Source: Gelatiniphilus marinus | GTDB taxonomy: Bacteria > Bacteroidota > Bacteroidia > Flavobacteriales > Flavobacteriaceae | NCBI RefSeq assembly: GCF_042678305.1 | Contig: NZ_JBHUDT010000001.1 | Strand: one strand, 5' to 3' | DNA length: 64,000 nucleotides | Shown here: positions 25,786-33,049 of the stretch, one piece after another | Layout: each line of letters opens with the position of its first letter | Numbering within the stretch: position 1 is the stretch's first letter | The notes under the pieces: model-generated | What the model was told of the DNA's origin: nothing | The model's input: only the letters and a program-made list of their open reading frames with translations | Database searches by the model: none | Made by a program: the position numbers and the translations under genes

Positions 25786-26223
25786 CTATTTTATCAATCC
25801 ATTATCACTAAAACTATAAAAGTCATCTTTAGTAACGATTAAGTGGTCTAACAATGTAATATCTAAATACTGACCTGCCTTTTTTAGCTTTTGAGTTAGA
25901 TTTTTATCTGCTTCGCTTGGGGTTAAATTTCCACTTGGATGATTATGGGAAATAATAATACTACTTGCATTGCATTTAAGAGCTACACTAAACACTAATT
26001 TCGCATCTACCACAGTAGCAGAAACACCTCCTTTAGAAAGCGGATAAACACCTAAAATCTGGTTACTCCTATTCAGCATTAATATTTTAAACTCCTCTTG
26101 TAATTCTATGGTAGAATCACTCCAGCAAGCCCTTATTATATCATAAGATTGCTTACTATTACTTATTTTTAGTCTATCACTCCTGTTATTTGAGTATGAG
26201 ACACTTATTTCTGAAATTTTCAT
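25786..26223 (-). CDS. RadC-like JAB/MPN domain protein
   Basis: The 145-residue protein consists of the C-terminal MPN domain of RadC only, lacking the N-terminal helix-hairpin-helix part of chromosomal RadC (about 225 residues). The JAMM metal motif is intact: Glu near residue 38 (LQEEF), HNHPSGNLTPSEAD near 92-105, with both His and the Asp. Short RadC proteins are common on Bacteroidetes mobile elements; biochemical function is unsettled despite the historical DNA-repair name. It is monocistronic here. Confidence 0.85.
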   Translation of the reverse strand: MKISEISVSYSNNRSDRLKISNSKQSYDIIRACWSDSTIELQEEFKILMLNRSNQILGVYPLSKGGVSATVVDAKLVFSVALKCNASSIIISHNHPSGNLTPSEADKNLTQKLKKAGQYLDITLLDHLIVTKDDFYSFSDNGLIK

Positions 26224-26608
26224 ATTTTTAAATTTAGTTTCCTAGGAAAATAATTACCAATTTACTTGCATCTTAATTTTGGAACATATACCTTTGCCAA
26301 AGAAGTTTCTTTCTGAAACACTTCAGAACAATTCTTCGCAAAAAGTATATAAATATGGTTGAGGGGAAGAGCTATGAAGTTTCTTTCTTTTTGGTTCTTT
26401 TTCTTTCTTAAGCAGAATTAAAACCTATTAATACTATCTTATTCTTACCTTCAAGATTAATAATATATCCTTATAGAAAGTGTAAACTAGCTACAGCTAG
26501 ACTATTTTTTATTTATGAAGGTATGAGCAAACAAGTATAATAAAGTAAGGGTATTTTAAAACTCAAAAAACAAAGCCCAATCTATTTACATAGACTAGGC
26601 TTATATTT
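26224..26608. other. Non-coding gap in the island
   Basis: No ORF, RNA or long repeat was recognised between the RadC-like gene and the next minus-strand gene, except a terminator hairpin at 26571-26603 (AAGCC-TCTAT/ATAGA-GGCTT with a T-rich flank), which ends the gene at 26609. Confidence 0.4.
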
Positions 26609-27004
26609 TTACTCTGCATGTTCAAGAATTCCATTCTTTGAAAACACATCAGAGTTTGCAATAACATTCTGCTCATACTTAACAGCAGTCTGTTTTGGCT
26701 TAACAGCATCTTCTGTAACATACACCCATCTATGGGATAATGTTATTTCTTCACCTGTTTCCTTAACAACATATTCAAAAGGCTCACAGTCCTCTTTAAT
26801 GATGCTTCCTGGCATTTCTGTACCAATCAAACCTGTACAGGTCTGCTCATCAAATGTTGAAGGGATATAAGCTTTCTTGGCAGTAGCATAAAAGTTACCT
26901 GTAACCTTGCTTAATACCATTTCAATTCCTCCTTGCAGTTCCAAAACAAAGAATGATGTTCCATCCTCTTTCTGTCTCTCTTTGTAGTTTACGATTCTAA
27001 CCAT
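26609..27004 (-). CDS. Conserved mobile-element protein of unknown function, 131 residues
   Basis: The start at 27004 (MVRIVNYKERQKEDGTSFFVLELQGG) is chosen over the in-frame ATG at 27079, whose 25 extra residues (MIAVIYMLWRIDF...) look like upstream DNA translated by chance. The protein is soluble, with a beta-rich N-terminal half and a KAYIPSTFDEQTC segment, resembling small proteins that recur in Bacteroidetes integrative elements without assigned function. It is followed by a terminator and preceded by a non-coding region containing GC-rich tracts. Confidence 0.6.
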   Translation of the reverse strand: MVRIVNYKERQKEDGTSFFVLELQGGIEMVLSKVTGNFYATAKKAYIPSTFDEQTCTGLIGTEMPGSIIKEDCEPFEYVVKETGEEITLSHRWVYVTEDAVKPKQTAVKYEQNVIANSDVFSKNGILEHAE

Positions 27005-27129
27005 TGTTCTAAAATTTTTGAGTTGTAGTACACCACACAGAAAATCAATCCTCCACAGCATATAAATTACAGCTATCAACTTGAATTTATTTATCCTGCT
27101 AGAAAATTATCTTTACTATATAAAGTGGT

Positions 27130-27160
27130 GGGGGAATCTCTATCCCCAGAAATGGGTGGG
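27130..27160. other. G-rich hairpin and G tracts in the gap between divergent genes
   Basis: GGGGA (27131-27135) pairs with TCCCC (27143-27147), followed by TGGGTGGGGG. Such G-rich runs stand out in this very AT-rich element. The gap separates the minus-strand gene at 27004 from the XRE/Mod operon. A regulatory or origin role is possible but unproven. Confidence 0.3.
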
Positions 27161-27247
27161 GGTTTTGCACAAGGTACTCAGCTCTCTCATATAGCATCCA
27201 AAAAAAAATTTTTCAAAAATTTTTTATATCAATAATTCTAGTTAGAT

Positions 27248-27280
27248 TTAGACAATATTTGACAAGAACTAATTTGACTA
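27248..27280 (+). promoter_or_regulatory. TTTGACAA-type direct repeats upstream of the restriction operon
   Basis: TTAGACAA (27248-27255), TTTGACAA (27258-27265) and TTTGACTA (27273-27280) lie within the 37 bp before the XRE start codon. Repeats so close to the start suit autoregulation by this controller-like protein. Confidence 0.4.
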
Positions 27281-27284
27281 CCAA

Positions 27285-27578
27285 ATGATACTCTCAGAAT
27301 TACTAAAATCAAAAAGGGAAACTAAAAACCTATTACTGCGTGAAGTAGCTTCTATGATAGATACAGACACTGCTTTAATAAGTAAAATTGAAAAAGGAGA
27401 TAGAAAACCTACTAGAGAGCAAATAGATAAATTGGCTATTGCTTTAGATATTGAACATAGTAAACTTTTAAAGTTATGGCTTAGTGAGAAAGTATATGAA
27501 GATGTAAAAGGAGAAGAAGTTGCTATAGACGCCATTAAAATAGCCTTAAAAAGAATTAAATCAGAAGAAAAGAACTAA
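27285..27578 (+). CDS. XRE-family regulator of the restriction-modification operon
   Basis: The 97-residue protein has an HTH_3 domain (LLKSKRETKNLLLREVASMIDTDTALISKIEKGDRKPTREQIDKLAIALDI, residues about 5-55) and a short helical tail. Its size and position, 4 bp before the methyltransferase gene, are those of controller (C) proteins and of the XRE regulators attached to Bacteroidetes type III loci, which delay restriction until methylation is established. Direct repeats just upstream of its start could be its binding sites. Confidence 0.82.
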   Translation: MILSELLKSKRETKNLLLREVASMIDTDTALISKIEKGDRKPTREQIDKLAIALDIEHSKLLKLWLSEKVYEDVKGEEVAIDAIKIALKRIKSEEKN

Positions 27579-27582
27579 CTGT

Positions 27583-29160
27583 ATGCCAACATTAAACTGG
27601 ATAGGAAAAGAAAAAGTAATAAACCATCATCAAGATGTACCCTATAAAACATTAGAGCCTCAATACACCTTTACTAATAGTAAGGAGGGTAAAGATGCTA
27701 CCTCGCAAAATAAAATTATACATGGTGATAACCTAGAAGCCTTAAAAAGTTTATTGCCAGAATATGAAGGCAAAATAAATTGTATCTATATAGACCCTCC
27801 TTATAATACTGGTGATGAAAAGTGGATTTATAATGATAATGTAAATAGTCCTAAAATAAAAAAATGGTTAGGAAAAATAGTTGGTTCTGAAAGTGATGAT
27901 TTGTCTAGGCATGACAAGTGGCTATGCATGATGTATCCTAGATTAGTTTTACTACACAAACTTCTAGCTAAAGATGGTGTTATTTTTATTTCAATAAATT
28001 TCAAGTATGAACATGCTCATCTAAAATGCTTATGTAATGAAATTTTTGGAGAAAGGAATTATATAGGTGAATTAACTTGGGAATCAACTACCCAACCAAT
28101 TAATTCAGGTTCTGCAAGATTTGGTCTTCAACAGAAAGTTGAGCCTATTACATTTTACGCTAAAAACAAGAATAGCATTAATGGCTTTTTATTAGAAGAA
28201 ATTGAAAGTGGACTTAAGTACCCTCATCAAGGGATTTTAGGAAAGTGTAGGTTTGAAATTATTGAAAAATCTGATGCTGGTGGCTACCAAAGAGACACAA
28301 TGAAGTTTGAAATTTTAGGGCAGAAACCAAGAGATGGAAAAAGGTGGCAAATTGGGATAGATACAGCTATAGAGTTAGAAAAAAATAATAGATTAGAAAT
28401 TATTGATGGTTTAGTTAAAAAAGCCGTTTACCCTGAAGATGAATTAGAAAAAAGAAAATTTATTCCATTTTGGTCTCACTTTAGCTCAGAACAAGTTGGT
28501 TCTGCTTTAAATGGCAAAGACATTTTAAATGAAGTTATGGGAGAGGCTGTTGGATTTGATACAGTAAAGCCTCCTAAACTCATAGAGGAATTAATTTCTC
28601 ACCTACCAAAAGATTCGATTATTCTTGACTCCTTTGCAGGTTCAGGTACAACAGCTCACGCAGTACTAAATCTAAACAAGCAAGATGAAGGTAACAGAAA
28701 ATTCATTTTAGTAGAAATGGAAGACTATGCCAATACCATAACTGCTGAAAGAGTAAAAAGAGTAATTAATGGTTATGGAGAAGGCTCTAAAGCTATTGAA
28801 GGTACTGGTGGAGATTTTACATACTATGAGTTAGGAGAACCTTTATTTTTAGATAATGGCTTTTTAAATGAAGATATTGCCTTAGATAAAATACTAGAGT
28901 ATGTTTGGTATAGTGAAGCTAAAGCTCCTTTTATCAAACCTAAAGAAGATTATCTATTAGGCGCCAAAAATGATACTGCTTATTATTTCTATTACCAAAA
29001 AGATAGTATAACTACTTTAGATGAAAGCTTTTTAAGGTCTATTAAAACCAAAGCTAGTCAATACATTATTTATGCAGATAACTGTTTGCTAGACCAAAGC
29101 ATTATGGATAAGTATAATATTGTTTTTAAAAAGATACCAAGAGATATAACTAGATTTTAA
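27583..29160 (+). CDS. mod: Type III restriction-modification methyltransferase subunit (Mod)
   Basis: This is a 525-residue N6-adenine DNA methyltransferase of the beta class: the catalytic DPPYNTG motif (residues 71-77) comes before the SAM-binding FAGSG motif (351-355, within DSFAGSGTTAHAVLNL). The central region, about 130-300, is the likely target-recognition domain (ESTTQPINSGSARFG onward). In type III systems Mod reads the site and methylates one strand, and with Res forms the nuclease. At 525 residues it is slightly short for Mod (typically 550-680) but both termini look complete. The XRE gene is just upstream; a Fic gene separates it from Res. Confidence 0.9.
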   Translation: MPTLNWIGKEKVINHHQDVPYKTLEPQYTFTNSKEGKDATSQNKIIHGDNLEALKSLLPEYEGKINCIYIDPPYNTGDEKWIYNDNVNSPKIKKWLGKIVGSESDDLSRHDKWLCMMYPRLVLLHKLLAKDGVIFISINFKYEHAHLKCLCNEIFGERNYIGELTWESTTQPINSGSARFGLQQKVEPITFYAKNKNSINGFLLEEIESGLKYPHQGILGKCRFEIIEKSDAGGYQRDTMKFEILGQKPRDGKRWQIGIDTAIELEKNNRLEIIDGLVKKAVYPEDELEKRKFIPFWSHFSSEQVGSALNGKDILNEVMGEAVGFDTVKPPKLIEELISHLPKDSIILDSFAGSGTTAHAVLNLNKQDEGNRKFILVEMEDYANTITAERVKRVINGYGEGSKAIEGTGGDFTYYELGEPLFLDNGFLNEDIALDKILEYVWYSEAKAPFIKPKEDYLLGAKNDTAYYFYYQKDSITTLDESFLRSIKTKASQYIIYADNCLLDQSIMDKYNIVFKKIPRDITRF

Positions 29161-29180
29161 ACACATAATTTAAAAATATG

Positions 29181-29271
29181 TTGTGCATGTAGTACAACAC
29201 ATGCACAAAAATACGTACTTTGTTGTGCATGTTTAGCTGTTATTAACAATGTAACAGATAATATTGTGCAT
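29181..29271 (+). promoter_or_regulatory. TTGTGCATGT operator array upstream of the Fic gene
   Basis: TTGTGCATGT occurs at 29181-29190 and 29223-29232, in inverted form (ACATGCACAA) at 29199-29208, and as a partial TTGTGCAT at 29264-29271. The first two and the inverted copy form a perfect 10-bp inverted repeat with 8-bp spacer. The array fills the 124-bp gap after mod. It suggests that fic and the genes after it have a regulated promoter, perhaps bound by the winged-helix tail of the Fic protein. Confidence 0.6.
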
Positions 29272-29284
29272 AAGACTATAAAAG

Positions 29285-30349
29285 ATGACAGAAATAACCA
29301 TAAAACCATTACCTCCCAAAACAAATTGTGAATCAGTAGCAATTTTAAAAGCTTTAACAAAGGCTAGTAGAGCTCTTGGAGAATTAAAAGGAGAAGTTAA
29401 AAAAATTCCAAACTCTCAAATACTTATTGATACACTGTCTCTCCAAGAAGCTAAAGATAGTAATGAAGTAGAAAACATAGTAACCACAGATGATGAACTA
29501 TACCAAGCTGCTGTAGATGAAGATGTCACTTCAATTGCAGCAAAAGAGGCTAAAAATTATGCAGATGCTTTAAAACTAGGTTATAATGTTATTAAAGAAA
29601 AAGGTCTTTTAACTACCAACGATATTATTAAAATTCAAAAAAAAATAGCTCCCAATCATCCAATAAGAAAAGTTCCTGGAACAGTTTTAAAAAATCCCAG
29701 AACTGATGAAGTAGTATTTACACCACCTCAAAATTATAATGAAATAAAATCTTTATTGGAGAATTTAGAAGTTTATATCAATAGTCCAGAATTTCATGAT
29801 ATAGATAGCTTAATTAAAATGCCAATTATACACTACCAATTTGAAAGCATTCATCCTTTTTATGATGGTAATGGAAGAACTGGAAGAATTATTAATATGC
29901 TGTATTTAGTACAACAAAAACTATTAGACATTCCTGTTCTGTATTTAAGTAGCTATATCATTAGAAACAAAAATGATTATTATAGATTATTACAAGAAGT
30001 AAGAACAAAAGACTCTTGGGAAGAATGGATAATATGGATGCTAAAGGGTGTAGAAATAACTGCACTTGAAACAATTAAAGTAGTTAACAAAATAAAAATA
30101 TTAATGGATGACTATAAAAAAGAAATTAGGTCAGAGTTTAGCTTTTATAGCCATGACTTAATAAATATCTTATTTAAACATCCTTACACAAAAATTGATT
30201 TTCTTCAAAGAGAGTTAGGAGTTCATAGAAACACAGCTAGTAGTTACCTAAATGCATTGACAGACCATGGTTTATTGACCAAAGTTAAAATTGGTAAAAG
30301 TAATTACTACATCAACCAAAAATTATTTAACACACTTACCAAAAGGTAA
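29285..30349 (+). CDS. Class II Fic protein with C-terminal winged helix
   Basis: The 354-residue protein has the core Fic motif HPFYDGNGRTGR (His190 onward), complete for AMP transfer, and an inhibitory-helix motif S-x-x-x-E-N (residues 59-64, SNEVEN) in the N-terminal domain, which defines class II Fic proteins such as SoFic. The last 70 residues resemble a winged helix (DFLQRELGVHRNTASSYLNALTDHGLLTKVKIGKSNYY). Such proteins AMPylate targets and are self-inhibited by the Glu of the inhibitory helix. It lies between mod and res and seems to have its own operator array. The target is unknown; a role as a guard or toxin linked to restriction is inference. Confidence 0.88.
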   Translation: MTEITIKPLPPKTNCESVAILKALTKASRALGELKGEVKKIPNSQILIDTLSLQEAKDSNEVENIVTTDDELYQAAVDEDVTSIAAKEAKNYADALKLGYNVIKEKGLLTTNDIIKIQKKIAPNHPIRKVPGTVLKNPRTDEVVFTPPQNYNEIKSLLENLEVYINSPEFHDIDSLIKMPIIHYQFESIHPFYDGNGRTGRIINMLYLVQQKLLDIPVLYLSSYIIRNKNDYYRLLQEVRTKDSWEEWIIWMLKGVEITALETIKVVNKIKILMDDYKKEIRSEFSFYSHDLINILFKHPYTKIDFLQRELGVHRNTASSYLNALTDHGLLTKVKIGKSNYYINQKLFNTLTKR

Positions 30350-30366
30350 ATTACGCATTTAAACTA

Positions 30367-33048
30367 ATGGAATTAAAACCATACCAACATAAAGTCATTA
30401 AAGATTTAGAGCATTTTTTGTCTTACACACAAAAAGAGGCTACACCTGCAAAAGCATTTAATCAATACTGGGAAGATAAGTTAGGCATACCCTATACCCC
30501 ACAATTAGATGGTTCTTTTACAGGTATGAAACCTTATAAAGATAATATTCCAAATGCATTACATATAGCCATAAAAGTGCCTACTGCTGGTGGTAAAACA
30601 TTTATTGCTTGTAATGCTATACACACTATAAACAAGCATTTTTATCAAGGTAATGCAAAAGCAGTTGTTTGGTTAGTCCCTTGGTCTAATTTATTACAAC
30701 AAACAGTAAAAAACCTTTCAGACTCTAATCACCCTTATAGAGAAAAGTTAAATAGCCTATTTGGTAACAGAGTTGAAGTGTATGAAAAAGACCAACTCTT
30801 ACAAGGTGCTAATTTCAATCCTACTTCTGTAACAGAACAGCTAAACATTTTTGTTTTCAATTTTAGTAGTTTACGTATAAACTCAAGGAAAAAGGATGAT
30901 AGAAAAGTGTTTCAAGAAAATGGTGCTTTAGAGTCTTTTAGAAACACTATTGTAGATAAAGACCTTGTGTTACCAGATACAGATGAAACTGCTTTAATTA
31001 ATGTTATAAGAAGCCTAAACCCTATTGTAATTGTAGATGAAAGCCATAATGCTGAAAGTGATTTAAGTGTTGAAATGCTGAACAATCTAAACCCATCTTT
31101 AGTTTTAGATTTAACCGCTACACCTAAAGAAAACAGTAATATCATTTCTTTTGTAAATGCATTGGCTCTTAAAAAGGAAAATATGGTTAAACTTCCTGTT
31201 GTAGTCTATAATCATCATAAAAAAGAAGAAGTTATTACAAGTGCATTGCACTTACAAAGGCAATTAGAACTTTTAGCTATTGAAGAAGAAAAGCTAACAG
31301 GAAAATACATAAGACCTATAGTGTTATTCCAAGCTCAATCTAACATTAAAGGAAAGAACAACACTACTTTTCAAAAGATTAAAGAGCAGTTAATTAAGAT
31401 TAAGATTCCAGAAGAACAAATAAAAATAAAAACAAGTGGCATTGATGAGCTAAAAGGTATTGACCTAATGGCTAAAGACTGCCCTGTTAAATACATTATT
31501 ACAGTAAATGCTTTAAAAGAAGGATGGGATTGCCCAAATGCATATATTTTAGCATCATTAGCAGATAAATCTTCCCCTGTGGAAGTAGAACAAATTTTAG
31601 GTAGAGTATTAAGACAACCTTATGTAGTAAAGCATAAAGAAGCGTTATTAAACATGTCTTTTGTGTTAACAGCTTCAGCAAAGTTTAATGAGACCTTAGA
31701 TAGTATTGTTAAAGGTTTACAAGAATCTGGTTTCAGTAAAGATGATTATTATGCAGAAGAAGCACCTGAAGAAGAATTAACTCCAAATGAAATACTTACA
31801 GATAACTTATTTTCAAATGAACCTGAACCTGACAGCTATGTTAAATCTGATGAAGATTTTGATGTCGAAGCTGTTGAGTTTAATCCAGAGGAAGAAGTTA
31901 CATTAGATACTATTAGTCAACAAAACACTTTAGTATCTCATATTACAGAAAAGGCAAAGGTTGAAGGACAAACTTTTGAACAGAAAGTAAATGATATTGA
32001 GATTGATGATACCACTTCTATTTTTACAGATATTATGAAAACTGCACCTAAAGTTTATAAATTAGACTCCCAATTTAAAGAAGTTGCAACTACTATTAAA
32101 TTACCTCAATTCTTTAAAAAAGTGGAAGAAGGTGAGCTTGATGGTGTTAGTCTTTTTGAAGAATTAAATTCTGAAGACCAATACCTAAACAAGGTTAGTT
32201 TACTTGATGGTTTTAAGTTATCTAATTACAGCACACAAGTAACTTTTGATGATATTTCTAAAGAGATATACGCAGTAGATTTTAATGAGCAGAAAAAGAC
32301 TGCTACAGCCCAAAAAGTAAGTAAGAGAGCAAAGGATATTCTAGTTGACACCATATTATCTAAACCTAAAGCATCACAAGTAAACCAAATTAGTAGTATT
32401 ATCGTTTCTAAACTTGGTGACATGACACCTATTTCGCAACAAGAATTACAAAAATATGTCAGTCGCGTTTTTGATAATCTATCTAGTGAGCAAATTAGAG
32501 ATATTGTAGATAATGATTTTATTTATGTAAAAAAGATTAGAGATAAAATCAATGAACTAACAGACACTTATGCTAAAGAGCGTTTTAAAATTCTTATAGA
32601 TAGCAACAAGATTGTTGTAAAAGAAAATTTTGAGTTTCCTGAAACATTAACCTTTTTAAACCCTAGTACCACTATTGGCAAATCTCTATATGATAGAGAA
32701 GCTAGTATGAACAATTACGAGCAAAAAATGATTATGGAAGTTGCCTCACTTGAAAACATAGTCTTTTGGCATAGAAACCTAGAAAGAGGTAAAGGGTTTG
32801 CTTTAAATGGGTTTAGTTCTAACCATTATCCAGACTTTATTCTTTACACTAAAAAAGGAAACATCATACTATTAGAAACCAAAGGAGATGTCTATGATAA
32901 TGATGATAGTAGAAATAAAAATATTTTAGGTAAGACTTGGGCTGAAAAAGCAGGAGATAACTTTAAGTACTTCATGGTATTTGAATCTAAACAGGTTGAG
33001 AATACTTATACAGCTAGGAGTGTCATTGAGGTATTAAAAGATTTGTAA
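30367..33048 (+). CDS. res: Type III restriction-modification endonuclease/helicase subunit (Res)
   Basis: The 893-residue protein has superfamily 2 helicase motifs: Walker A TAGGKT (about 74-79), Walker B as IVDESHNAE (about 221-229), LDLTATP (about 247), and GRVLRQ (about 413-418). A C-terminal nuclease motif has PD (about 821) in HYPDFILYTKKGNIILLETKGD and E-T-K about 14 residues later, the PD-x(n)-E-x-K pattern of type III Res proteins. It translocates on DNA and cuts when two unmethylated sites are engaged, together with Mod. The downstream ATPase gene starts 1 bp after its stop codon. All key residues are present. Confidence 0.92.
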   Translation: MELKPYQHKVIKDLEHFLSYTQKEATPAKAFNQYWEDKLGIPYTPQLDGSFTGMKPYKDNIPNALHIAIKVPTAGGKTFIACNAIHTINKHFYQGNAKAVVWLVPWSNLLQQTVKNLSDSNHPYREKLNSLFGNRVEVYEKDQLLQGANFNPTSVTEQLNIFVFNFSSLRINSRKKDDRKVFQENGALESFRNTIVDKDLVLPDTDETALINVIRSLNPIVIVDESHNAESDLSVEMLNNLNPSLVLDLTATPKENSNIISFVNALALKKENMVKLPVVVYNHHKKEEVITSALHLQRQLELLAIEEEKLTGKYIRPIVLFQAQSNIKGKNNTTFQKIKEQLIKIKIPEEQIKIKTSGIDELKGIDLMAKDCPVKYIITVNALKEGWDCPNAYILASLADKSSPVEVEQILGRVLRQPYVVKHKEALLNMSFVLTASAKFNETLDSIVKGLQESGFSKDDYYAEEAPEEELTPNEILTDNLFSNEPEPDSYVKSDEDFDVEAVEFNPEEEVTLDTISQQNTLVSHITEKAKVEGQTFEQKVNDIEIDDTTSIFTDIMKTAPKVYKLDSQFKEVATTIKLPQFFKKVEEGELDGVSLFEELNSEDQYLNKVSLLDGFKLSNYSTQVTFDDISKEIYAVDFNEQKKTATAQKVSKRAKDILVDTILSKPKASQVNQISSIIVSKLGDMTPISQQELQKYVSRVFDNLSSEQIRDIVDNDFIYVKKIRDKINELTDTYAKERFKILIDSNKIVVKENFEFPETLTFLNPSTTIGKSLYDREASMNNYEQKMIMEVASLENIVFWHRNLERGKGFALNGFSSNHYPDFILYTKKGNIILLETKGDVYDNDDSRNKNILGKTWAEKAGDNFKYFMVFESKQVENTYTARSVIEVLKDL

Positions 33049-33049
33049 G

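Noticed and set aside
27004..27079. Upstream start for the 131-residue island protein
   Set aside because: The added residues are hydrophobic chance translation; the family-like start is MVRIVNYKERQ.
29157..29360. Minus-strand ORF across the mod-fic gap
   Set aside because: It overlaps the operator array and the Fic start; no coding character.
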